From: Hydractinia symbiolongicarpus
Lineage: Eukaryota > Cnidaria > Hydrozoa > Anthoathecata > Hydractiniidae
Reading direction: 5' to 3'
Length of the DNA: 64,000 nt
NCBI RefSeq assembly: GCF_029227915.1
Contig: NC_079881.1
Span: 6,324,001 to 6,388,000, forward strand
The notes under the pieces are model-generated. The model was not told the origin of the DNA, made no database searches, and was given only the letters and a program-made list of their open reading frames with translations. Positions 49,028 to 59,569 of the stretch are shown here, one piece after another. Position 1 is the first letter of the stretch; each line of letters starts with the position of its first letter. The translations under genes and the position numbers were made by a program.

Positions 49028-49974
49028 CTGTTAAATACTGTTCAAAGCCCATTCATCCTAAAGTGCTGCACTTAGGATATATTGTATTTTGGTGCATATG
49101 AGATAAAGGTGTTGTAGAGTCATCTAAAATCTCAGCGGTTGAAAATGGCTTCCTTGTTTATACTAGTTTTTGCGCGAACTAAATTTCGTACATTTGCTCT
49201 CGTGCGGGAAGCTTAGTACAGAAATTACACGCATCATATTTTGCGAGAAAATTAATACGAACAAAATAGTTTTCTTTTGTTGCCCGAAAACTTATACGAA
49301 TAAGGTATGTTCAGCCTATGATATGTGTTTAACGTAATTTAATATTTTGTGTGCTCGCGACAAATTTGCTTTTTGGCACTTCTCAGTTTTTTCTCAAATG
49401 TGGCAACCTCCTTCATGAGGAAAAATGTATACAATTATATAAAATGGCTTTCGTACCATTAGATGAATCTATTTTTATTGTTTCATTGGTACATATAAGA
49501 GTACCAGTTATTAGCATTTGATTCTTTTAAGTTCTGTAACCAAATAACTTTTCAGTCCTAAACTGATCTGGGTCTCAGAAAGGGTGCTTTCTCAAGGCCG
49601 TTTGTTTTGCTTTCTTTTTTAATTTTTGCTGTGTCTTAGACAGGATGTGACGTTGAACAAAGAATCACTTGTTGAAACTTTCATACATTTTTAAAGCGTT
49701 CCTAGCCTCGTGTTTGTCCGTACTGCTCCAAACTTGGTAAAGATTTGATCTCTGTTCACAATATTTACGTCGTTATGGACTAACTGGTATTTGCTCGTAC
49801 GTTCATTATTTTGCTTAGCTGAGCTCCAATGTTGCTTTACATTTTTTTGATTTTAGGTTAAAGCATTGTTAGGTCTTCTTTGCATGATAAAACATTGTAG
49901 GCAAGTATTAACAATAAAATAAGAGACATTTCAGACGTTAATAGCACCAATCTCGTTTCCAGGGCTTTTTCTCT

Positions 49975-50466
49975 CCCGATGAAATGTTCTTACTTAAAAA
50001 CTACACATAAGGCGTTAAAGTCAGTATACTGGCCTTCTACATGTCATTTAGATGTTAAAGTGCACACAAGAACATTGCAGAACTCTGATACCCGTATTAA
50101 ACCATCGGTTGTATCAGAAACTTTCCAAGATTTTGGTAGTAAGTTGTTCAATGAGCTTCCATCAAAACTAAAAAACGAAAACGTTTATTCCACCTTCTGC
50201 AAGAAAATTAAAGGCTACTTGTTAGATGTTGCAATGGCAAAATCCCTTGCGGAAAACTGATGTTTTATTTATTTATTCATTTATTTTTTTTCTTTGCATA
50301 TTTGCTCCATTCCCGTGTGTCACTCAATTTCTTTTAATAACATTTTATCATTTACTTTATCTGTAATATATTTCTTGTTAATTTTTATTGGGATGAAGAG
50401 CCATTTTATTGTAAATGGATAAGCCCTGAAAATATATTTTACTTACGTACTTTACTTACTTACTTA
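49975..50466 (+). mobile_element. 5'-truncated non-LTR retrotransposon (CR1/L2-like 3' end)
   Basis: A 93-aa frame at 49979-50260 matches the extreme C-terminus of LINE reverse-transcriptase ORFs: a His-Thr-Arg region, then VSETFQDFGSKLFNELPSKL and STFCKKIKGYLLD. About 200 bases of 3' UTR follow, with GGGATGAAGAGCC...GGATAAGCCCTG, and it ends in ACTT tandem repeats, as CR1/L2-type elements do. No catalytic RT motif is present. Confidence 0.7.
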
Positions 50467-51220
50467 CTGACAGATCTGTCAACGCAACGCCGACAAAAAA
50501 TGTCGAACAAAGTGGTGGAAAAAACACTATATTGATTGTTGTAGTGACACCCCTTAGTTTATTCATAGTTAAAAATATAACATATAATTAGGCCTAAAAC
50601 AAATATATCTTGTCAACTTTTTGCCCATTCCTAATGTTTTGTGCAAATCCAGTATAAAATCTAAAAAGGGCTCAGGTCGAGGTTGATTTTCTACTTGAAT
50701 ATGAAAGCATATTACCACTTTTACCTAACAGAGTTTAAGCAACTTTTTTTCGGTTAAATGTCCCCTGGTTCTCTTTGAGCCCAAATATCTTAGGATTATG
50801 ATTTTATCAACGAAAAGCGTTGAAATTATCTTTCTAACTTCTTCAGCGCACTTTAGCAAAACTTTTTTATAGGTTTAGAAGTAATCAGGATGTTTGTTCT
50901 AAATATTACTGAATTAGAATGAGAATAACAAATGAAACGTATGTTAATCATTCCTCACAGGATATATTTATTTTTCGAATACAATTTTTACAATAAATTC
51001 TTACTACACTATTTACACGATAACACAAATTATAATTTGTAGAATTTTCTCACCAGCTCAAAGTTGTTTTTAACATTTGTTACATAGAAAGTAAAAGTAG
51101 AGTTAACTCTCAAATTTCAACTATATTAAACAACAGTAACAAGTGAAAGGGGCGAAACGAACACAAAAGGACAGCTATGTATGACAGAGCTTCATAAGAT
51201 GTACGTTAGTTTTAAATAGA
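50467..51220. other. 3' flank of GPCR 3
   Basis: No gene recognised. Likely includes the 3' UTR of the minus-strand receptor gene. Confidence 0.4.
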
Positions 51221-51223
51221 TAT

Positions 51224-53026
51224 TCAAATGTCTGTCTCTCTTCCATCATCATGATCGAAACTTACTTTTCCCACAGTTGGGTCATAAAAATATAACAGTG
51301 TCCCGTCATCGTAATAAGCTGTTATGGATTCTCTCGAAAGCTTTTTATCCATTTGAGTACTTTCCATGAAGTCCTGTGAATTTTCATCTTGAAATGAATC
51401 TAAATTTTCCAAATTGTTTTCTTTTAATAATTTTGATATGTTAAGTAATTCATCTTCTATTAATTTCTGCCTTTCTTTTGATTGGTCGTTGCAGTCTGTA
51501 CTATTTTCTGATTGGCTAACTGTTGCGTTATTTTTGTTTGTCGAATCCATAATGACTGCCCCATCACGGTCGATGTCATGGCAGTATTCCGGTTGACTGT
51601 CCGAGTAATATAAAAAACTTGATGCATTATCGTCAATCTCTCCTTCGCTTAAACCCTCATTCCTTAAAGTATTCTGGCCGCCATTAGCACTCTCAGAGGT
51701 ATGGTAACCAATCGAAGCTTGATCGTCTGAGTAGTTTTCATCAATACCATAAGGTGGATATTCAGGTGTCTGTAAAATATCATCATTATTCGGAAAATTA
51801 TATTTACTTGAATAGCCGTTATTAATAATGAATAAAGTATCGTCACTTTTTTTACTTCCGACAGGTGTTGAGATTCTCTTCTCGCCATTCATTAGTCGCG
51901 TTTTCGAGTCATCACTAACTTCCGACGCTAGCTTTGTATTCCCGACAGATTTACGCTGTTTAAAACGACGGGCCGACCCTTTGAAACTCCCTTTTAATAC
52001 GTACGACATTCGCCGGAATTTTGGATGTGGTGCGCAAAAACACACCGGTAATCGATACAGCTCTTTTCGATAATCTTCACCCATGTAAAATAACACAAGT
52101 GGATTGGACACAACTTGGGCATAAAACAGTGCAACAAGCAAAAACCATGTCATTCTTGCTCCGTACGTGCCGGGAATCACACCGAAATCATTGAAAAAAT
52201 AAAACACTTGAAGGGGTAATGTCGTTACTGCAAACATGATGTACATAGTCATAAGTACTTGGTTCATACGACGACTTTTCCTTCGTCGTGACGTTAAAAC
52301 TTCGTCTGACATATGTCCATATAAATGCTTTATGCTGTTGGACACAGTTACGTGAATTTTGTAGTACGCAAACCCCGTTGCAACCATGGGAATGACGTAC
52401 GTCAATAAAAATATGGAAACACGGTAAACAATTCTGGTCTCCATAGAAACCCATTCTAAACTGCATTGAAGTTTAGTGCCGAAAAAGGTCAATTTAAATC
52501 TACCCAATACGCCCATCAACGTTGCGGACATTATTAAAAAAGCTGTTAGCCATATGGCGGCAATCGTTATTTTGACGTGTTTCATGTTTAGTTTTTTCCC
52601 GCTCATTGCGTTTTTGACGATGATGTATCTTGCGACACCAACAGCAGTATGCGTCAGTACGCAAACACCTGCAAAATGTTCCAATACGGGATATAAGAAA
52701 TATTTACAAGCTATTTCCCCAAAAGGCCAGTTTAAAAATGGAAATATGTTTGTTATAGGTAACGATATAACGACAATAGCAATGTCGGACAATGCTAAGT
52801 TGAAGACAAACCAATTGGTGATAGTTTGCATTTGTTTGCGCCGAAGGATAATTGTTGCAACAAATCCATTTCCAAGTAACCCTCCTACGAAAATAAATGT
52901 ATGCAGTGCTATCTGCACCATCATTTCGTATGTAATTAGCATCTCCGATGGAGGACTTGCATGAGGTTGAACGGTGGTGGTGCAATTGTTGCATTGTGAT
53001 TCATTGTAGGTCATATTGTTTTTCAT
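51224..53026 (-). CDS. Class A GPCR, peptide-receptor-like, paralogue 3
   Basis: 600 aa in one exon, ATG at 53026. N-terminal sequons at residues 4, 8 and 14. GNGF at 52-55, LALSD with Asp 81, WPFG at 100-103, Cys 107 (pairs with Cys 188), ARY at 132-134 instead of DRY, TTLP at 268-271 instead of CWLP, SNPLVLFYM from 307, and CFCAP after helix 8. The TM core is the closest of the three to a shared consensus. The tail is about 270 aa, acidic and Ser/Asn-rich, and ends in the segment shared with the 44230 gene. A likely 5'UTR acceptor (TTTATTTTTTAG) ends at 53040. Couples presumably to G proteins, but the altered DRY and CWxP switches make basal activity uncertain. Confidence 0.9.
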   Translation of the reverse strand: MKNNMTYNESQCNNCTTTVQPHASPPSEMLITYEMMVQIALHTFIFVGGLLGNGFVATIILRRKQMQTITNWFVFNLALSDIAIVVISLPITNIFPFLNWPFGEIACKYFLYPVLEHFAGVCVLTHTAVGVARYIIVKNAMSGKKLNMKHVKITIAAIWLTAFLIMSATLMGVLGRFKLTFFGTKLQCSLEWVSMETRIVYRVSIFLLTYVIPMVATGFAYYKIHVTVSNSIKHLYGHMSDEVLTSRRRKSRRMNQVLMTMYIMFAVTTLPLQVFYFFNDFGVIPGTYGARMTWFLLVALFYAQVVSNPLVLFYMGEDYRKELYRLPVCFCAPHPKFRRMSYVLKGSFKGSARRFKQRKSVGNTKLASEVSDDSKTRLMNGEKRISTPVGSKKSDDTLFIINNGYSSKYNFPNNDDILQTPEYPPYGIDENYSDDQASIGYHTSESANGGQNTLRNEGLSEGEIDDNASSFLYYSDSQPEYCHDIDRDGAVIMDSTNKNNATVSQSENSTDCNDQSKERQKLIEDELLNISKLLKENNLENLDSFQDENSQDFMESTQMDKKLSRESITAYYDDGTLLYFYDPTVGKVSFDHDDGRETDI

Positions 53027-53524
53027 ATTTGCTTTTGGTCTAAAAAATAAAATTTATGAAAAATTATTCGAGTAAAAATCGACACAGTAACAACAACAGC
53101 ATCTTACTTTAAAAAAATTTTTAATACTGAAATAAAATTTATTTGGGCAATTTTCAAATTCTTTTCGCTATTAATTCTTAGAAATAATTACATTAAGAGT
53201 GTTCTAATATTAATAGTAATTTCTATCATTTTCGTTCCATTTGGTTCATTCAGATCTATTTTCAAAATAGCTTTTTTGTGGTTCATTAAGTAAAAGCGAA
53301 AGCACTAAAGTATACAGTAGACTAAAAGTAGGGTCACCAACAAAACAAAACAAATACCAACAAAGAATGAATTGTTTTATATTATTTACATCACAATAAC
53401 ATCAATGGTGAAGATAACTTAAATTCTAATGTAAAGAGTACACAAAATGTTTTAATAGGTCAGAAAATAGCTCTTATGGTAGATTTACCCGCCACCTCCA
53501 CCCTTTTAAAAACTGACAGTCATA

Positions 53525-53965
53525 CAGTTGACTCTCCCTAATTCGAAAATTTTGTTCGAATTACAAAGAGATTCGAATTATAGAAAGTCTCTGTAATTCG
53601 AACTTTCAGTTTCAGAGAGTGAAAATTCAAATTACAGAGAGAAATTACATTAATTTCAAAATCAAGAAAACATAATTCAAGTTTCATTCAATCTTTATTT
53701 TCATAGTTTACAGAAAAAAGAAACTCCATTTGAGAAACTCTTGGATATTTACACTCTGTTTACACTCGAAATTCGAATTAGAGAGAGAATCTTGCTGAAG
53801 GGACAGAAAAACATTTTGAATTATAGAAAGTTTCGAATTATATAAATTCGAATTGTAGAAAGTTTTTTACAAGAGCTTCTTGAGGAAAATTGACAGTGAC
53901 TGAACACTCGATCGAATTTTAGAAATATTCGAATTACAGAGATTCCAATTAGAGGGAGCCAACTG
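53525..53965. mobile_element. 441-bp pogo/Tigger-like MITE
   Basis: TA duplications at 53523-53524 and 53966-53967. Ends CAGTTGACTCTCCCTAATTC and GAATTACAGAGATTCCAATTAGAGGGAGCCAACTG are inverted repeats. The interior is filled with ATTCGAATTA-type subrepeats. CAG start and TA target are pogo/Tc1-like features. Confidence 0.75.
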
Positions 53966-53969
53966 TATT

Positions 53970-54385
53970 TTCTTTTTTGGTACATAGAGTTGTTATGTAT
54001 AGGTGTCTTCAAGGTCAGTGGAAAACTAAAAAATGCATACTATTCCTTAGCCTTAGCCTGTCGTACACATTCCGGTCCTCAGGTGTCCTCGCATCTGCAT
54101 TTTGTGCATTTTTGTCCTGTTAGCGCATTGTAATAATATTACTCTGCGGGTGGTCCAAAATAAAGCTGCGACGCAACCATTTTAAACAGAGTGCGACAAA
54201 TTATTATATAGGCAGTTGATTGACATTGACATATAATTGCAATTTCTAAACCAAATCAAAATTTACTAATCCAACAACTCTGTCCCAACTTTTTTTTTAA
54301 TAATTCAATTTTCTTAAATATTTACAATTTTAAACCTAAATATATTCTTAACTAATTGTGAAGACTAAGGACCAGGAAAATCTGA
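53970..54385. other. Intergenic
   Basis: Nothing recognised. Confidence 0.4.
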
Positions 54386-54388
54386 TTG

Positions 54389-54531
54389 AAAGTTACCCAA
54401 GAAGGACTGAAGTTAACCAAGAAGGACTGAATTAACCAAGAACGACTGAAGTTAATCAAGAACGGCTGAAGTTAATCAAGAACGACTGAAGATAACCAAG
54501 AACGAAAAGGTTAATCAAGAGCAACTGAAGT
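54389..54531. repeat. Minisatellite, about 20-base unit
   Basis: About seven copies of GAAGTTAACCAAGAACGACT-like units with substitutions. Confidence 0.85.
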
Positions 54532-54539
54532 GTATTTAT

Positions 54540-57280
54540 CATAAACTATTTTCTGAACTTGTTTTCATTGCCACACCTTCTTCATTAGTACATATTTGTT
54601 ACAAAGTTTAATTTGTGGTGACTAACTCAATGAAAGTAATTGATCAAAGCGAAAAAATACGAGACAAAAATGTTTCCATTATACCATTATGATATCACAG
54701 ACACGTGACGTACAGGACATGGGGATGACGTTTTCACAGCTGATAAAATCTAAGTTTTTACCATATTCCACTTTCTTATCAACGAGTTAATTGAGTCAGA
54801 AAAACTTACAGTGACTGGAATCATGATATCTAGTCAAATATATATGTATGTAATATATGTGTTTTGCTATGCACTTAAAGCTTCAAAAACTAATCTGCAT
54901 GCTTAGCCTACACGTCATAAACACATAAATTATCAAAAAAGATTTAAAAAATATTATCTTAATTTAGAAAAATGAATGGATAAAAAAATGAGTAAAGTGA
55001 TCAAATTTTTTGGAGTAGGGAAATAGTAAGTTAATTAAATTCCATTATTCACAAAAATTCTCTCCAGATAATAACTAAAAACGAAAATATGTAATCGATT
55101 ATTTAAACAATTTTCAACGAAGTTGTTTATAAAATAATACCACGGTTTTTTTAAACAGATATATATTCCCACATTAAATTGGCAAGTTATCATGTTGTAG
55201 TCAGATATGGATATAACGGCGCAATATCAAAGTATGTTTTTGACAAGTTGTGGTTTCAGGCTAACACGATACATGAAGAATCTTCATCGTTGACAAGTTG
55301 TCAATCATTACTCAAATAAAAATGTGGAAATGACATGTCAAGCTGTCAAAAAGTTAAAAAAAATGAAAAAAAATGAAACAGATTTGAAATTTCATGGACT
55401 TGCATGTACTGTTCTAATTATTCTGGCTAATCCCTTGTACACTTAATAATTCTAGAATAGAAAACATCTAAATATTTAGATATCCAATCAACGAATGGAC
55501 ATTCTAATTTATTAGAATATGTGCTTTAAATATAAAAAATAAGAAGTGTAACCATAGAGGCTGTTTCAAAGTTAAACCATAAAATACCTTAATGCTGTTA
55601 ATTTTTTCAAGGTCATAATTTCCGTGAATAATTTAATGAAACTTTAGAAAACGTCACGACGAATGACATGCGACGAAATGATTAGGAATTGTCACTTCTA
55701 AAAATTGAGACCACGAAATGTATTTTCTTTTTTTACCTGTTGAGATCAAATACCCTCGCAGTTTACTCGTTACTAAGGGGAGGCTATTATTTGGGAATAC
55801 CTACTTTATTAGATGTATGGCAAAAACAAAGCATTTAAGTTATATAAACAGAATTGTATCATTGGTTGGCGTCACATAGTTGGTATAGAATATAGAATAT
55901 ATCGCAAAACAGAATGGCTACGAAAAGCGAATATTGAAAAAATTTGTTGAGTTCTATACTAGCTATACAAAAATATATAAGAAAAGTTAGACTGATGCCA
56001 AAATGGAGAATTGCTCATGAAAATCCGTGTTATGTTTTATGTTGAAACAATGTCAACAGTTTTAACAGATTAACATTGTCAAATGCTTACGTTAAAAAAT
56101 GTTTGCGTTTTGTGGCTATCAGATGTTCTTATCTGAAACTTAGTTTTCATACAATCTCCAGTTGTAATATTAGTGAAACACATGCTTAATCAAAAGGCCC
56201 AGAAGGGGCAAATAGAACAAAAGGCCCAGAAGGGGCAAATAGAACATTTTAAACTTAATATTAGGTTTTTACAAATAAGTTTTATGCTTGTCACGTGAGA
56301 AAGTTAGTAGCTAGAGGATCACAGTTAGAACTTTATAAAAGTCGTTAGCAAATCTGAGAAATTGTGAAAATGTAAAAATTATTAACCTTCACAGTTTTAT
56401 TGTATCTGAAAGCATATACACTTACTTTTATTTTAATTTTAATTTTTCTTATTTGCAACAAGGATTTCTTTACTGGGAAAAGAAAAAAATTAAATTAAAA
56501 TAAAGAGACAAAAAACACAGTTTTAAAAAGAAATAGAGAATTAGGAGAAAAATAATGCATTATAAATAAAAAGCTCTAAGTTATATGTTATATAAAAATG
56601 ATTATAAATTATAAATAAATTATTAAAAATTATAACACAAACTTTATTAGAAAAGGAGAAATTAAAGAAAGCAAAGAACTTACTTTTAAGCAGTTATATA
56701 ATATTTTTAAAGTAAGTACCACTCATGACAATTTCTTCAATGAATTTTTAAAGTACCTCAAACGGATCTTACCATCTATTTTTCGTTCATGTTCAGTTAC
56801 TTCAACTCCTGTTGTTGTTAATAAGACAGGGCTTGAAATAATAAACAAACACTTACGGACGCATTACAACGAACAATCACACAGTATGGAGCGTCATGTA
56901 TATCTTAATCTTGTTTTGATACGAATTATAAGTCCTGCATCCCATTAGCTCTTTCTCTCCATCGGAGAGCACAAACAGAAGGTTTTTGACATTTAGATTA
57001 AATGTAATAGCGTTATAGAAAAACTTAACCAACCTGTTAATTTAGAATATTGACCTAATTTGTAAAAACAATTTTTAAAAACTGAAATAAATGCAAGATG
57101 GAAATGCATAATTTTTCCCTTAAAAAAAGATGCTTCCAGCCTCGTCTCCAGGGCTTTCACCTTTTGCGACAAACGAGAAGAGGTTCTGTGCAAGTGCGCA
57201 CGCGCAAAAATGCAGTAAAAAGAAACGAAAATAAATACGGATTAATGAAAATGAGATCAATCTCCGACTCAATGTGGCCA
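54540..57280. other. Gene-poor AT-rich DNA
   Basis: No gene recognised. A 26-base unit (AAAAGGCCCAGAAGGGGCAA...) is repeated twice at about 56193-56245. A CCTCGTCTCCAGGGC motif near 57139 is a remnant of the CAACCTCGTTCCC MITE family. Confidence 0.4.
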
Positions 57281-57668
57281 TACTTTCGCCCATAAAAGGA
57301 CGCAACAATGGCATGTAATCATACTCGTCCAACGGGGGCGTAACGATTGCATTTGATTATAATTTCGGCCAAAAAGGGCGTAGCAATGGCATGTGATCAT
57401 ACTTACCCAACAGAGGGCGTGATAATTACATGTGCTCATACATTCGCACAACGGAGGGCGTAGCAATTGCATTTGCTTGCACTTTCGCCCAACAAAGGGC
57501 GCAACAATGGCATGTGGCCATACTTTCGCCCAACAGAAGACGTAAAAATAGCATGTGATCATACTCGCTAACCGGAGGGCGTAACAATTGTATGTGCTTA
57601 TACTTTCGCCAAACAGGGGGCACAACAATTGCATGTGCTCATATGTGCGCCCAACAAAGGGCGTAACA
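57281..57668. repeat. Minisatellite, about 42-base unit
   Basis: About nine diverged units built on CATACTTTCGCCCAACA, GAGGGCGTAACAATTGC and ATGTG. Open minus-strand frames across it are repeat translations, not genes. Confidence 0.9.
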
Positions 57669-57669
57669 A

Positions 57670-59070
57670 TGTACTCATGCTAAATAAACACCGTTGGGGT
57701 TCTCGTTCTACATTTCTTTTGTTAAAAATCCCGTGTGTCGGAGAGTGGCTGTTTTTATCTTTCTGTAACAAGTTTGCTGATTAGGAAATGTTTAATTATG
57801 TCATCTTCTTATGTTTATAATAACAATCAATTAATTAATTAAACTCACTCTTTTTAATATTAATAAAAACAATAGGTAATTAATTAAAAAGTAAAATAGT
57901 TTATTATAAAGTAATTAATATCTCTAGACGCCACTTGTCATTGAAATTTCTTAGACAGTCTACTTAAATTAAGCATTATTTGACGTTCTCTGACGGGTTG
58001 TCCTTTCTAAAGTTTCGGATTCATTTTAACTAATGAATTTTTCAATAAAGCCTACGATTTTTGCAAACTCAAAACCATCATCTTTAATCTGATGTTGTTG
58101 TTGTTTGGTCATTTTTCATATCTTTTAACCGTCATTCACTTTCCCAGTATAAACGTTTCCAAACTTTACAGCCTCTGCGCTTTGTGTCATAATTAAACGT
58201 GACATGAGAGAGACCTGAGAACGAGATTATTGAAGTTACATAGGGAATTAAGAAATAAGAATATTATAAATATTACAACTTTTCCTCCAAATTGTTAACA
58301 ATATAGCGCATGTTATCAGACAGAATAAGACTTATAATCGGGAAAGAAAGTTGATTGATACAAAGGCGACATTCTCATCCTTTGTGTCAAATGATCAATA
58401 GCCTGCACCCGGTGTATGTCAGATAGAAACCTGTTTAATATTTGCTATTCGCATTCTCTATGACGCCTGCACAACTAAATAATCCAGGTCGGCCCCCATA
58501 AAGGCCCAAAAATTGGAGAAAATTGTCATAATGATGTTAGCAACAATAAACACATTTTAAGAAGTAGGATATAAACAATTAACTTGAAATCCAAAGTTTC
58601 CTTCTAACTCCTCATTGAGCAGTCAACTGAGATAATAAGTAAATCAAAACTACAAAAAGCACGCAGTTAGATTAGTATTTAATAAAAAAATAATTTTACA
58701 CCATCTAAACCTTTTGTTTCGAAAGATAAATACGATGTATATTCTATGTATATTAAATAAATTGATGTCAAAATGTACAAGATTACCAATAATTTAGCAT
58801 CAATAGTTTTTTTACAGAATTTTCAAAGATGTTACGGAGAACCACTCGTTACTTAAAGCTTAACCTTTATCAGCCAAGAATAAACTCAAAATACGACAGT
58901 TTTGCAATATAAAGCAGGGGATAATTTTTTTTTAACAAAGATATTATTTGCTTACTTTATTCTGCTTAATTTGTTGTTAGGGATTGGGTGATTAGACTCG
59001 TTGTCTTCTTTTTGTTACTGTCAGTAAACTATCATACACGAATATTTATATATTTGTAATATTATCTTAT
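57670..59070. other. Gene-poor AT-rich DNA
   Basis: Nothing recognised on either strand. Confidence 0.4.
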
Positions 59071-59290
59071 CTAGTCGTTTAAGCCCGTGGAAAAATCCAC
59101 TTAGGCAGAAGAACAATGTGAAAAAACGGTCCGTTCAAACTTACCGTGTATTATTACAGCCTTTAACGGTTCGTTGAAAGCACATGATCTTATACATTAT
59201 TTTGATTAGCATTTCAGGTTCTATAAAATACATGCAACGGATAATTCTTCACATTGTTCCTCTGCCTAAGTGGATTTTTCCATGGGTGGG
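59071..59290. mobile_element. Inverted-repeat element carrying the CTAG/hairpin end
   Basis: Begins CTAGTCGTTTAAGCCCGTGG. The segment at 59084-59121 (GTGGAAAAATCCACTTAGGC...) is inverted at about 59246-59286. A single arm of the same kind lies at 62581-62612. Confidence 0.7.
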
Positions 59291-59479
59291 TTGACCAATT
59301 TTGGTCTCAGGTGGTCTCTAGTTACGCAAGCGGGAGATGACGTTAGGTACTTCCACCAGTTTTCAAGTTAGGCCTTAGTGAGTAGACTTTGCTAATTTAA
59401 ATTAAGCTATTGACGTTAAATTAATGATGATTTATGTCAGCACGTTTAATTTGTCAATTTAAGACATGCATTTTTCGCC

Positions 59480-59562
59480 TGTCACTTTCTCCTGTGCCTG
59501 TCACTATTTCCGGTGCCTGTCACTATTTCCTGTGCCTGCCACTATTTCCTGCGCTTGTCACG
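59480..59562. repeat. Minisatellite, about 21-base unit
   Basis: Four to five units of TGCCTGTCACTATTTCC. Confidence 0.85.
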
Positions 59563-59569
59563 GACGCAG

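Noticed and set aside
57269-57634. Minus-strand frame of 121 codons with periodic Cys/His
   Set aside because: It is the translation of a 42-base minisatellite; the apparent repeats in protein follow from that.
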